Below are positions 42,099 to 50,874 of a stretch of DNA of 64,000 bases, piece after piece. Numbering within the stretch: position 1 is the first letter of the stretch; each line of letters begins with the position of its first letter. The notes beneath the pieces were generated by a model. That model searched no databases, had not been told where the DNA came from, and saw nothing but the letters and a program-made list of their open reading frames with translations. This DNA is from AP-15 sp963814805 (lineage in GTDB: Bacteria; Pseudomonadota; Alphaproteobacteria; ATCC43930; CGMCC-115725), in NCBI GenBank assembly GCA_963814805.1, contig CAWFER010000015.1, positions 62,001 to 126,000 on the forward strand. The letters are read 5' to 3'. Position numbers and translations under genes: made by a program.

Positions 42099-43367
42099 AT
42101 GGGCAGCGGCGCAGACGTCATCGTTCTCGGAGCGGGAATGGTCGGAGTGAGCGTGGCGCTGCATCTCCAACGGCGTGGCCGCAACGTCGCTCTGATCGAC
42201 CGCCGGGAGGCAGGGGAGGAAACCAGTTACGGCAATGCCGGCTTGATCCAGCGCGAGGCGGTGATCCCTTACACCTTCCCGCGCGAATTCGGGACGATCT
42301 TGAGCTATGCAATGAACCATCGCCGCGATGCGGTCTATCATCTGTCGGCATTGCCGCGCTTAGCGCCTTGGTTGTTCCGCTACTGGCAGAATGCGACACC
42401 TGAACGCGTCCAACGCTCGGCGCAGGCACTCGCTCCGCTGATGGCGCAATGCGTCGCCGAGCATGACGCGCTGATCGCCGAGGCCGGCGCCGCGGCTCAG
42501 CGTGTCGTGCACCACAGCGGCTGGCTCAATTGCTTCCGCACCGAGGAAAGCCTGCACCACGCGATCGCGGACGTGCACCGGCTCGACCAATATGACGTCG
42601 ACTACGCGGTGCTCACCGCGGGCCAGCTCCGCGAACTCGAACCGCACGTGTCCGAGGTAATTGTCGGCGCGATCCATTTCGGCGGCTCGCCGACCTCGTC
42701 CGATCCCGGCCGGCTGACCAAAGCCTATGCCGATCTCTTCACCCGGAAGGGCGGACGCTTCCATAAGGGCGATGCACGCCGCCTGGCCTGCAAACCTTCG
42801 GGCTGGAGTATTGCCACCGAGACGGGCCCGATCGAGGCTCGCGAGGCGGTGGTGGCGCTCGGTCCCTGGTCCGGCAACGTCTTTCGCCCGCTCGGCTACG
42901 ACATCCCGTTGGCGGTGAAGCGCGGCTACCACATGCATTATCGAATGCAGGGCAATGCCACGCTCAGCCGTCCCGTGCGTGATGCCGATGGCGGCTTCGC
43001 GCTGGCGCCGATGAGCAAGAACATTCGGCTGACGACTGGGGTGGAGTTCGCCGATCGGGATTCGGCGCCGAGCCCTGTGCAGCTTGCCCGCGACGAGCCG
43101 CTGGCCCGCGAATTGTTTCCGCTCGCCGAGCGGCTGGAGCCCGAACCGTGGATGGGCCGACGCCCCTGCCTTCCGGACATGGTCCCGGTGATCGGCAAAG
43201 GCGAGCGGCACCGCGGCCTGTGGTTCGCCTTCGGCCACGCCCATCACGGCTTCACTTTGGGACCCGTCACCGGGCGGCTGCTCGCCGAGCTGATGACCGG
43301 GGAGGAGCCGTTCACCGAGCCGTCCTGCTACGCCGCCAGCCGCTTCCGTAACGGGAGCGCCAGCTGA
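42099..43367 (+). CDS. FAD-dependent oxidoreductase, DadA/D-amino-acid dehydrogenase-like
   Basis: An intact 422-residue flavoprotein of the DAO family. The ribosome-binding site GGAGAGG lies about 8 bases before the ATG. The FAD fold is VIVLGAGMVGVSVALHLQRR, with IDRREAGEETSYGNAGLIQR typical of DadA-like enzymes. The middle is the substrate domain (GGSPTSSDPGRLTKAYADLF), then VALGPWSGNVFRPLGYDIPL and VKRGYHMHY. The C-terminus has PDMVPVIGKGERHRGLWFAF and GHAHHGFTLGPVTGRLLAEL. It likely oxidises a D-amino acid or related amine and passes electrons to a quinone. It is divergent from the ligase gene, with 108 bp between starts. Confidence 0.88.
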   Translation: MGSGADVIVLGAGMVGVSVALHLQRRGRNVALIDRREAGEETSYGNAGLIQREAVIPYTFPREFGTILSYAMNHRRDAVYHLSALPRLAPWLFRYWQNATPERVQRSAQALAPLMAQCVAEHDALIAEAGAAAQRVVHHSGWLNCFRTEESLHHAIADVHRLDQYDVDYAVLTAGQLRELEPHVSEVIVGAIHFGGSPTSSDPGRLTKAYADLFTRKGGRFHKGDARRLACKPSGWSIATETGPIEAREAVVALGPWSGNVFRPLGYDIPLAVKRGYHMHYRMQGNATLSRPVRDADGGFALAPMSKNIRLTTGVEFADRDSAPSPVQLARDEPLARELFPLAERLEPEPWMGRRPCLPDMVPVIGKGERHRGLWFAFGHAHHGFTLGPVTGRLLAELMTGEEPFTEPSCYAASRFRNGSAS

Positions 43368-43634
43368 CCTGCTCTTGCCTTCCTTCGAGATAGAGGCGCC
43401 AGCGCCCACCTCTCTACCCATCGGCGGGCATGTGCGGAGGCCATACAGCCGTCGACGTTCGGCCGTAGCCACGTCTGCGAAAACGTTCGTGGGAAAAATC
43501 ACCGTCACCGGTCGGGCGGATGGAGCGCAGCAGGTAGTAGCGTAACGCATCTGGCCCGAGTTCTGCCGATAGCGGCACCGGATCGATCGCGTTGCCAGAA
43601 GACTTTCCTATCTTGCGTCCCTCAATGGTCAAAT

Positions 43635-44672
43635 AAGGCTTATCCCTCTGCGTCCGGTGGATCAATTAGTTGTGGTGGAGCGGGCGGATCGGTGTTAGGA
43701 ACAAACATCGAACATCTGCTCTCGCGAGGCCGGCATGACCGATTTTCCCCGCTCCCTGATGGAGTTCCAGCAGCGCTTCCCGGATCAGGCCGCCTGCGTC
43801 AGATACCTGTTCGCGGCACGCTGGCCCGAGGGCTTCGTCTGTCGCGCCTGCGGCAAGGCCAAGGCCTGGGAACTGCAGACCAAGCCGTGGACCTGGGAAT
43901 GCGCCGCCTGCGGCAAGCAGACCTCGGTGACCGCCGGCACCATCATGCACCACTCCAAACTGTCGCTGACCATCTGGTTCTGGGCGGCCTATCTGATGGC
44001 CACCCACTCCAACGGCATCTCGGCCTGGCAACTGCAACGTCAGCTCGCCCTCGGCTCCTACAAGACGGCCTGGCTGATCTGCGCCAAGCTGCGCCGCAGC
44101 ATGGTGGCGCCTGACCGCAGCCCGCTCGCCGGTCTGGTCGAGGTCGATGAGAACCGAGATCGCCTGCCGCAGCAAGAACGATCCTGTGACCGGCGGCGGC
44201 GGACGCAGCCACCAGGGCAAGATGCTGGTCGTCGGCGCCGTCGAGGTCGAGGATGGCGGCGCCGGTCCGGGCCGCGTCCGGCTCGCCGAGGTGCCCGACT
44301 ACTCGGCCGCCAGCCTGCATCCCTTTATCGCCGACAACCTCGCCCCGGGAACCACCGCCAGGACCGACGGATGGTCCGCCTATCCCGGCGCGCCCGGCGT
44401 CGGCCACGATCCTCACGTCATCGGCAAGATGGCCGCCCATGTCGTCCTGCCTTGGGTGCACCGCATCTTCTCCAACCTCAAGGTCTGGGCTTTGGGCGTC
44501 TATCACGGCCTGCGTCGCCGCCATCTCCAATCCTACCTCGACGAATTCGTCTTCCAATTCAACCGCCGCCAAACCCGGCACGCCACCTTCCGTTCGCTAC
44601 TCGCCATCGCCGCCGGCCACACCCCCTTCACCTACCAAATGTTGGTCTCCCGGAAATAACGGCATAAGCCTT
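43635..44672 (+). mobile_element. IS1595-family insertion sequence
   Basis: A 1038-bp element bounded by an 8-bp duplication GGTCAAAT (43627-43634 and 44673-44680), the length typical of IS1595. The ends are short inverted repeats: AAGGCTTATCCC at the left, and AAGGCTTATGCC at the right after reverse-complementing. It carries one transposase gene on the plus strand, with one frameshift. Confidence 0.92.
43735..44659 (+). pseudogene. IS1595 family transposase, one frameshift
   Basis: About 307 codons. The N-terminal zinc ribbon has CVRYLFAARWPEGFVCRACG and WECAACGKQTSVTAGTIMHH, the Zn-ribbon plus ISXO2-like start of the family. The DDE core has LAGLVEVDE (first acidic residue), GTTARTDGWSAYPG (second) and, near the C-terminus, HRIFSNLKVWALGVYHGLRR with LQSYLDEFVFQFNRRQ (final catalytic residue region). 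The frame changes at about 44150, where one missing base would restore EVDETEIACRSKNDPVTGGG. If that is an error the element is intact. Confidence 0.9.
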
Positions 44673-44747
44673 GGTCAAATAACCATGAACGAGGACACAT
44701 AACTTCAGAATGTTGATTTCGAGGGCCCGACAAAGATGTTCGTCTTG

Positions 44748-45653
44748 CTATTCCAGATACGGCGTCAGCATTTCTTCGATCCATTTCATGAATGCGCGGA
44801 CTCGGCGCGACAGATTGCTTCGATGTGCTACGACGAGGGACACGGCGAGCGCCCGGCGACGAAAATCAGGTATGATCTCCACAAGCGCTCCACTCTCCAG
44901 GTATCGGCCAATCCCCAATAGTGGCGCCTGAATCACGCCAAGCCCGGCGAGGGCGGCGGCTTCGTAGGTCTGCGCGCTGTTGACGTGCAGCGCACCCGGC
45001 AACTGCAGCGTCGCGTAGCCGTCGCCGTCCGGATACTCCCAGCCAATGGGCCGTGCGCCCAGCATCGTCGAAAAATGAACTGTCCGATGTCCCTGGCGCC
45101 GGAGATCCTCCAGCGATCGAGGGACGCCATGGCGCGCCAGATAGGCGGGACTGGCGGCGTTGACCATGCGCAGCAGGCCCAGTGGGCGCGCAATCAGCGT
45201 CTCGTCCCGGATCGGACCAAGCCGCAATACGCAGTCGAACCCCTCCTGAACCAGATCGACCTGCCGATCCGTGCTCGACACCTCCAGCTCCAGCTCGGGG
45301 TGGGCCGCCAGGAAATCCGGCAACGCCGGCACGATCGTCGCGCGCGCCACCTCGGTCGGCAGATCGACCCGCAGACGCCCGCGCAATGCCACGCGATCGC
45401 CCGCGAACATCGAGTGCAGGTCATCGACTTCGGCCAGCAGATCGCGGGCGCGGGCATGAAACGCGCGGCCGTCCTCGGTCAACTGCACGCTGCGCGTCGT
45501 CCGGTGCAGGAGCCTGACACCGACATCTTCTTCCAGCTTTCGCACCGCCGTTGAGGCCCTTCCCTTTTGGATGCCCAGGCTATCGGCCGCGCGGGTGAAG
45601 CTCCCCATTTCCGCCACCGTTATGAATATGAGGATGGGTTCGAGATTCTGCAT
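44748..45653 (-). CDS. LysR-family transcriptional regulator
   Basis: An intact 301-residue LysR regulator. The N-terminal winged helix-turn-helix is FITVAEMGSFTRAADSLGIQ with KGRASTAVRKLEEDVGVRLL, followed by the linker helix LLHRTTRSVQLTEDGRAFHA. The C-terminal effector domain (PELELEVSSTDRQVDLVQEG, IQAPLLGIGRYLESGALVEI) fits the CrgA/PA2206-like group. It is divergent from the DoxX-like and NmrA-like genes, with about 120 bp between; LysR regulators commonly control such divergent neighbours, so it probably regulates them. The inducer is unknown. Confidence 0.93.
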   Translation of the reverse strand: MQNLEPILIFITVAEMGSFTRAADSLGIQKGRASTAVRKLEEDVGVRLLHRTTRSVQLTEDGRAFHARARDLLAEVDDLHSMFAGDRVALRGRLRVDLPTEVARATIVPALPDFLAAHPELELEVSSTDRQVDLVQEGFDCVLRLGPIRDETLIARPLGLLRMVNAASPAYLARHGVPRSLEDLRRQGHRTVHFSTMLGARPIGWEYPDGDGYATLQLPGALHVNSAQTYEAAALAGLGVIQAPLLGIGRYLESGALVEIIPDFRRRALAVSLVVAHRSNLSRRVRAFMKWIEEMLTPYLE

Positions 45654-45772
45654 TTTCGTGCCTCGGTATTGTTCTCCGCATAGATAACAGTGTGTTCATT
45701 TTATCGGTGTTCATCATACTCCGAAGACACAGTAAGCTCCTGATATGGGATCCCCCCATCGGAGAATGACAA

Positions 45773-46195
45773 ATGTCCGAAACTATGAACCTGCATCACG
45801 TGCCTGAAGCGATGACCTTGCATCGCGCCCTGTGGGCCGGCCGGATAATGAGCGCGATTGTCGTTATCGCTCTGGTGGCAGACGGCACTATTCAGCTTTT
45901 CGCGCCGGCACAGATCGCGAGCGCGTTGCAGGAAACCGGGTTCGCGATGGACCTGACCCGTGTCGTGGGTCCGATCATACTCGCCTGCGCCATCCTTTAC
46001 GCCATCCCGGCCACCGCCGTCCTCGGCGCGATCCTGGTGACGGGCTTTTTGGGAGGCGCCATCTGCGCCCATGTCCGCATTGGTGAGTTGGGGTCGCCGC
46101 CGGAAATCGTTTCGCTGCTTCTGGGCGCGATGACATGGGGCGGCCTCTACGCGCGCGATCCCCAAATCCGGGCCATTCTGCCGCTCATCCATTGA
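45773..46195 (+). CDS. DoxX-like small membrane protein
   Basis: A 140-residue protein with four predicted membrane helices: AGRIMSAIVVIALVADGTIQ, VVGPIILACAILYAIPATAV, LGAILVTGFLGGAICAHVRI and SLLLGAMTWGGLYA. The pattern, including the conserved GGAICAHVRIG in helix 3, fits the DoxX_2/DoxX-like family. These are often next to oxidoreductases and LysR regulators, and some are linked to quinone metabolism. It is followed 45 bp later by the NmrA-like gene on the same strand. Confidence 0.87.
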   Translation: MSETMNLHHVPEAMTLHRALWAGRIMSAIVVIALVADGTIQLFAPAQIASALQETGFAMDLTRVVGPIILACAILYAIPATAVLGAILVTGFLGGAICAHVRIGELGSPPEIVSLLLGAMTWGGLYARDPQIRAILPLIH

Positions 46196-46240
46196 ACCAA
46201 CAGGGGCAGCGCTCTGTCCCTCATGATTAGGAGAAAACAC

Positions 46241-47134
46241 ATGTTTTTAGTAATGGGAATCACAGGAAAAGTTGGCGGCGCAACGGCAAGGAATTTGCTG
46301 GCGCAGGGCAAGAAGGTCCGCGCGCTGGTCCGCGACCGCGCGAAGGCGACAAGCTGGGCGGACCAGGGCGTCGAACTGGTCGACGGTGACTGGAACGATG
46401 CGGCCGCCATCGAGCGGGCGCTCAAGGGCGTCGAAGGCGCGTTTGTCATGTTGCCTTCTGTCTGGGCGCCCTCACCCGATTTCAAAGAAGCTAAGGGTGT
46501 GATCGCGAACTATGTCGAGGCGCTCACCAGGGCGGCGCCGCCGCGGGTGGTTGCGCTCTCGTCGATGGGGGCGAACAGGACCAGCGGACTGGGGATGATC
46601 ACGGCGCTGTCGCTGCTGGAGCAAGGCTTTCGTGACCTGGTATCGCCAATCGCATTTGTGCGCGCCGGTGGATTCTTCGAAAACTTCCTCTACGGCTTGC
46701 AGGTCGCTCAGGGCGGAACGCTACCGGTCTACTACAATCCGACAAACCGGAAATCGACCATGGTCGCGACCAACGACATCGGCACGGAGGTCGCAATCCT
46801 TTTGAGCGGGCCAGCTTGGTCAGGGCAGCGCGTCGTCGAGCTTGGTTCGATGGTCAGCGCGGACGAAGTCGCGGAGCAATTGGGTGAAGTCCTGAATCTC
46901 GACGTGAAAGCCTTTGCAGTCCCGCGTGCAGGGTGGGCGGAAGCGTTCGAACAATTCGGCATCCCGAAGGGCCACACCGGACCTGCTGAAGAAATGTTTG
47001 AGGCCGTGAACGCGGGATGGATGGACCTCGGAGTCGAGGGTTCGGAGCACGTAGCGGGTACAACGTCCGCACGCGACGTCTTCGAGGCTGCACAGAACGC
47101 TGCCAGACGTAAGTCCGGGACGGATCAGGTATGA
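46241..47134 (+). CDS. NmrA-like NAD(P)-binding protein
   Basis: An intact 297-residue atypical short-chain dehydrogenase of the NmrA/SDR5 type. The Rossmann start is MFLVMGITGKVGGATARNLL (GxxGxxG), followed by KKVRALVRDRAKATSWADQG and GVEGAFVMLPSVWAPSPDF. The middle has VVALSSMGANRTSGLGMITA and FVRAGGFFENFLYGLQVAQG. The ATG at 46241 has AGGAGAAA seven bases upstream; an ATG 18 bases earlier lacks one. It may act as an NAD(P)H-dependent reductase or redox sensor. It forms a two-gene unit with the DoxX-like gene. Confidence 0.92.
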   Translation: MFLVMGITGKVGGATARNLLAQGKKVRALVRDRAKATSWADQGVELVDGDWNDAAAIERALKGVEGAFVMLPSVWAPSPDFKEAKGVIANYVEALTRAAPPRVVALSSMGANRTSGLGMITALSLLEQGFRDLVSPIAFVRAGGFFENFLYGLQVAQGGTLPVYYNPTNRKSTMVATNDIGTEVAILLSGPAWSGQRVVELGSMVSADEVAEQLGEVLNLDVKAFAVPRAGWAEAFEQFGIPKGHTGPAEEMFEAVNAGWMDLGVEGSEHVAGTTSARDVFEAAQNAARRKSGTDQV

Positions 47135-47580
47135 GACGGAGACTGCCCGCTTCTGCGTCGGACGCGGCGCGGGAAGCGCTCAACAGTTCAAAGCAACGCG
47201 AAGCGCCTCCACTCCACCAGCGTCATCCCGGCCGTTCCCGCCCTGGCGCAGAATGGCGACGGTCTTCGAGCCGATCGTCCGTGGATTCCCGCCGGAATGT
47301 AAGCACCGAGCCGGTCGGCTTGGTTCAACCGAAGTCCGCAACGCCCGGGGTATTCACGGTTCGTGCGGCGGGAATGTATCGAGAGCGGTTCCGGATTGTG
47401 CGACGCCGCTTACCACCCCATTGAGCCGACGCCGACGGGCACCGCGAACGGCAGGTGTGGGGCAGGGCCGACGAAAAGCCCAACTGTCTGCCTTCGATGA
47501 GATAGCCGACATTAGGCCTCAAGAGTTTCGGGAAATTTGCTTGCCCCTGCCCGATCAAGGGCTTACGTTTCCCGTAACTT
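47135..47580. other. intergenic region upstream of the serine recombinase, no gene seen
   Basis: No supported coding region. Just before the recombinase start lies a short palindrome, TTACG-TTTCC-CGTAA (47563-47577). Its position ending 3 bases before the ATG makes it a candidate operator or a recombination subsite for the serine recombinase, but one short palindrome is weak evidence. Confidence 0.35.
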
Positions 47581-48147
47581 ATGACCGAAACGCACCCGCA
47601 AAACCGCCGCATCGGCTATGCCCGCGTCAGCACCGTGGGCCAGACCCTCGACAGCCAGCTTGAGCAGCTACGGGCGGCAGGATGCACCGCAAAAATTTAC
47701 CGCGAGAAAGTCACCGGCGCGCACAGCGACCGCCGCGAGCTTCTCAAGATGCTCAAGCACCTCGCCCCCGGCGACGTGGTGACGGTGACGAGGATTGACC
47801 GCCTCGCCCGCAGCACCTTCGACCTGTTCGCCATCGTCAAGCAGATCGTGGACGCCAAGGCGCAATTCCGGTCATTGGCCGAGCCGTGGGCCGACACCGG
47901 CACCAGCACCGGGCGCTTGATGATTGCCATTCTCGGCGGCTTGGCCGACGTGGAGCGCGACCTTATCCGCACCCGCACCGCCGAGGGCCGCAGCCGCGCG
48001 CAGAAGCGCGGGCAGCGCATGGGCCGCAAACCGAAATTGACCGAGGCGCAGCAGGACGAGGCCCGCCGCCGCCGCGCCGAAGGTGCTACCCTCGCGGAAC
48101 TCGCGCGCAGCTACGGCGTGGGGAAGAGTACGATTTCTCGGCTCTAA
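47581..48147 (+). CDS. serine recombinase (resolvase/invertase family)
   Basis: An intact 188-residue small serine recombinase. The catalytic start is RIGYARVSTVGQTLDSQLEQL, with the nucleophilic serine in RVST. The conserved arginine region is VVTVTRIDRLARSTFDLFAI; the long E-helix is LGGLADVERDLIRTRTAEGR. The C-terminal helix-turn-helix is EGATLAELARSYGVGKSTIS. Such enzymes resolve or invert DNA between short res sites, usually on transposons or plasmids. The next genes are AT-rich, suggesting they travel with it. Confidence 0.95.
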   Translation: MTETHPQNRRIGYARVSTVGQTLDSQLEQLRAAGCTAKIYREKVTGAHSDRRELLKMLKHLAPGDVVTVTRIDRLARSTFDLFAIVKQIVDAKAQFRSLAEPWADTGTSTGRLMIAILGGLADVERDLIRTRTAEGRSRAQKRGQRMGRKPKLTEAQQDEARRRRAEGATLAELARSYGVGKSTISRL

Positions 48148-48163
48148 AAGGAATGACACGGTA

Positions 48164-48310
48164 ATGGCTGCAAGATTCGTAATCGCCGTTAACCTTGCGA
48201 TGATGCCCATAAAAAGCCCTGCACAGGTAGCTACAATCCACTTAGCGCCACTAATACTTGGTTTAACGATAGGGTTTACAGTTGGTGTACTTGTATCCAT
48301 TTACTTATGA
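48164..48310 (+). CDS. small membrane protein of unknown function (48 residues)
   Basis: A small frame starting MAARFVIAVNLAMMPIKSPA, with a hydrophobic second half ending LGLTIGFTVGVLVSIYL. GC content is clearly lower than in flanking genes. The ATG at 48164 is preferred over an ORF start upstream because that region overlaps the recombinase. It lies 17 bp after the recombinase stop. No family recognised. Confidence 0.5.
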   Translation: MAARFVIAVNLAMMPIKSPAQVATIHLAPLILGLTIGFTVGVLVSIYL

Positions 48311-48361
48311 TCCATTGTTATTAAGAATCCAAAACTAGGCAGACTGCTAATTATAACAAAT

Positions 48362-48734
48362 ATGATAGTCTCAGTGATAGCTCTTATATCGGCGCTCCTT
48401 GCTGCGTATCTCTATTATCTGTCTAACGGTACTCCCAAGTCGCTTGGCAGTTGGCAAGATTTTAACCCATTGAAGTTTGCCTACGCCCAGACACTCGCAG
48501 TCACAGAGCCCGGAGTTACAATCACCGAGCCAGCCGTTTCTTGGATACATGCTCTCGGCAATTTTGTTTGTGCTTCTCGTTGTGTTTTTGTTTGCAGTTG
48601 GCGCTGTTTTACTCCTTAAAGATGTGCCACAAAATCGCAGCCGCCGTATGGCGGCGAACGATATAGTGAAGACATTTGGAGGGTTTTTCATTGGTGTCTT
48701 GACGTCATTTCTTAAACAAGCCATTGGCGGGTAG
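48362..48734 (+). pseudogene. AT-rich membrane protein of unknown function, possibly frameshifted
   Basis: The first frame reads MIVSVIALISALLAAYLYYL and then SNGTPKSLGSWQDFNPLKFA, with a membrane helix at the start. A one-base shift near 48550 joins it to LSAILFVLLVVFLFAVGAVL (second helix) and NDIVKTFGGFFIGVLTSFLK at the C-terminus, for about 123 residues in total. No family is recognised. Low GC content and the neighbouring recombinase suggest recent horizontal transfer. If the shift is not an error, these are two short unrelated frames. Confidence 0.45.
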
Positions 48735-48743
48735 GAGACCGTA

Positions 48744-48791
48744 CTGATTTTCCAGAATCCACCTTATCAGGCTCGGCCCTGTAGGCGCCCG
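48744..48791 (+). repeat. left copy of an imperfect direct repeat flanking the ISNCY element
   Basis: The repeat reads CTGATTTTCCAGAA, a variable hexamer, TTATC, then TGTAGGC about 15 bases on. The second copy is at 50354-50401. It does not touch the IS inverted repeats, which start 7 bases later. It may be a vestige of a recombination site or of an older element. Confidence 0.6.
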
Positions 48792-48797
48792 ATCAAA

Positions 48798-50327
48798 ATG
48801 TCACCCGTGTGCCAGTTAGAGATGACACTCCCCGGAGGATTTCTGGGGGGTGTTTGGGGTGACGGTTCGGCTGATGAGCGATCGGGAGCTGCGGCGGCTC
48901 GAGGTGCTGCAGGATTTGGATCGGCGGCGATTGACGACCGTGGCGGCGAGTCAGCTGCTCGGGCTCGAGCGCCGTCAGGTGTTTCGGTTGCTGAAGGCCT
49001 ACAGGATCGAAGGTCCGACCGGCCTGATCTCGAAGGACGCGGTCGTCGCGGCAACCGGCGCAAGCCCGAGGCGGTGCGGTGCGCGGTTCTGGCGATGATC
49101 CGCGAGCGGTATTGGGATTTTGGCCCGACCTTGGCGGCCGAGAAGCTGCGCGAGGCTCATGGGGTAACGGTTGGTCGTGAGACCTTGCGCCAGTGGATGA
49201 TCGCCGACGGGCTGTGGCGCGATCGTAAGCAGCGCAAGCGCATCCACCAGCCGCGGCCGCGGCGCGATTGCGTCGGCGAACTGGTGCAGGTCGACGGCAG
49301 CGAGCATTGGTGGTTTGAGGATCGCGGACCACAATGCACCTTGCTGGTGTTTGTCGACGACGCGACCAGCCGACTGATGCATCTGCAATTTGTCGAGAGC
49401 GAGTCGACCTTTGCCTATTTTCACGCGGCGCGGGCCTATCTGGAGGCGTGGGGCAAGCCGGTGGCGTTTTACAGCGACAAGCATGGCGTCTTTCGGGTCA
49501 ACCATCCAGGCGCGCTTGGCGGTGACGGCATGACCCAATTCGGCCGGGCATTGCATGCCCTGAACATCGACATCATCTGCGCCAATTCGAGCCCGGCCAA
49601 GGGCCGGGTCGAGCGCGCCAACAAGACGTTGCAGGATCGGCTGGTCAAGGAATTGCGGCTGGCCGGGGCGGCAGCCCTGGCGGAGGGCAACGCCCTGCTT
49701 CCGGCGTTCATTGCCGACTATAACGCGCGCTTCGCTAAGCCGCCGGTGAACAAGAAGGACCTGCATCGGCCGCTGCGCGCCGGCGACGATCTCGATGATG
49801 CGTTTGCCTGGAAGGAGGAGCGCACCCTCTCACAGGCATTGACGCTGCAATACGACAAGATCCTCTTCATCCTGGAACCGACCGACCAGGCCAAGGCGGC
49901 GATCGGCAAGCGGGTCGCCGTGGTCGATTATCCCGACGGCCGCCTGGCAATCCGCTACCGCGGCCTCGAACTGGCGTATCGGACCTTTGATAAAATTCGC
50001 CAAGTCTCGCAGGCCGCGATCGTCGAGAACAAACAGCTCGGCGCCGCGCTCGCTTTCATTCGCGAGCAACAACTCCGCCGCGAACCCCCACATCGCAGTC
50101 GATCAGCACCGCGCCGTCGCGATCAGCGCGACCCACGTCTGTTTAAGGTCGGCTGAGTTTTCTACGAGCCGAGCGGGCTCGGGCCCGCTCGGTACAAACT
50201 CGGGAGCCGTTTCGCCCGTCCGCGTTACGGGTGCCGGTCGGGCGCTGCGCTACGCCGGGGGCTCCGCGCCCGCCCGCCGCCCGACCCCAACGACAGTGAC
50301 ATTTCTAAATGGCAGAAACGGTGACAT
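48798..50327 (+). mobile_element. ISNCY-type (ISDol1-like) insertion sequence
   Basis: The ends are long inverted repeats of about 34 bp: left ATGTCACCCGTGTGCCAGTT with AGAGATGACACT following, and right, reverse-complemented, ATGTCACCGTTTCTGCCATT with TAGAAATGTCACT following. One transposase gene is inside on the plus strand. No clear target-site duplication could be picked out beside the repeats. The 170 bp between the transposase and the right end is GC-rich with palindromes (GGGCTCGGGCCCGC). Confidence 0.75.
48850..50156 (+). pseudogene. ISNCY family transposase, one frameshift
   Basis: A DDE transposase of about 435 codons. The start (GTG at 48850; an ATG at 48874 is also possible) leads into MSDRELRRLEVLQDLDRRRL and a helix-turn-helix (VAASQLLGLERRQVFRLLKA). 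A frameshift near 49040 precedes the remaining intact part: RRKPEAVRCAVLAMIRERYW and DFGPTLAAEKLREAHGVTVG. The catalytic core has GELVQVDGSEHWWFEDRGPQ (first Asp), CTLLVFVDDATSRLMHLQF, VAFYSDKHGVFRVNHPGALG (second Asp) and NSSPAKGRVERANKTLQDRL (Glu). This arrangement is that of ISDol1-like ISNCY transposases. Confidence 0.9.
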
Positions 50328-50353
50328 CTCTATTTGGTGGACACAGGCCCCGG

Positions 50354-50401
50354 CTGATTTTCCAGAACGGCGGTTATCGGACTTTTTGGGTGTAGGCCCG
50401 C
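50354..50401 (+). repeat. right copy of the imperfect direct repeat flanking the ISNCY element
   Basis: Matches the left copy at CTGATTTTCCAGAA, then TTATCGG, and GTGTAGGC farther along. It starts 27 bases after the right end of the ISNCY element, in the same orientation as the left copy. Confidence 0.6.
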
Positions 50402-50493
50402 GGCGTCGACGGGCGCGCACGGATAATTCGTCCTCGTTCCTGCCCTTGCAACCCGCAGATCGCTACCGTGCTGCCTGAACGGCACGCATAGAG

Positions 50494-50874
50494 TCAGATA
50501 TCGTCGGCGCCGACCAGTACGGAGCCCTTTGAATTGAGTAGTCCTGCGTTCAATTTCTGGGCAGCTCGGAGTTCAATCATTTGCCGGTGCGCATCGAATA
50601 TTCGCATGAGGGCCGGTTCGGAGAGGTCGCTCGACTGAACCGCCTCCTCCAGCGCGTCCATGGCCAGGATGCACAAGATTCGCTCATAGCCCGGCTTGCG
50701 CAAGAAGAAAGAAAACGTCTTGGCCTCTGGATCCCATGACGGCGGTCCCGATTCTACATGCCATCCTTCTGGTTCGATCGACACTTTTGAAACCTCCTCG
50801 TTCTTTCCAACACCGCAATTGAACTGATCGTGCCCGTCTATCTGAGGCCGCCGAGGCGGCACGGGCTTGAACAT
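50494..50874 (-). CDS. DUF1488-like conserved hypothetical protein
   Basis: About 126 residues from the ATG at 50874; the frame extends to a TTG at 50958. The central part reads PSWDPEAKTFSFFLRKPGYE, RILCILAMDALEEAVQSSDL and IFDAHRQMIELRAAQKLN. A beta strand followed by an acidic helix and a basic C-terminal helix resembles DUF1488-type proteins, whose function is unknown. No membrane segment. The assignment is from pattern only. Confidence 0.6.
   Translation of the reverse strand: MFKPVPPRRPQIDGHDQFNCGVGKNEEVSKVSIEPEGWHVESGPPSWDPEAKTFSFFLRKPGYERILCILAMDALEEAVQSSDLSEPALMRIFDAHRQMIELRAAQKLNAGLLNSKGSVLVGADDI

Larger units (their letters stand above)
43480..44700 (-). pseudogene. metG: methionyl-tRNA synthetase fragment split by an IS1595 element
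   Basis: On the minus strand a short stretch reads LVHGYLTIEGRKIGKSSGNA then LGPDALRYYLLRSIRPTGDG and DFSHERF, the KMSKS-type region and following helix of class I methionyl-tRNA synthetase. The IS1595 element (43635-44672) splits it between HGY and LT; removal of the element plus one 8-bp repeat restores the reading. Only about 60-80 codons of the 500 or so expected remain, so this is a non-functional scrap. The functional gene must be elsewhere in the genome. Confidence 0.78.

Noticed and set aside
43666..44220. Antisense frame over the IS1595 transposase
   Set aside because: Shadow of the transposase; no domain content.
47325..47612. A 95-codon minus-strand frame before the recombinase
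   Set aside because: Overlaps the recombinase start region and shows no recognisable family.
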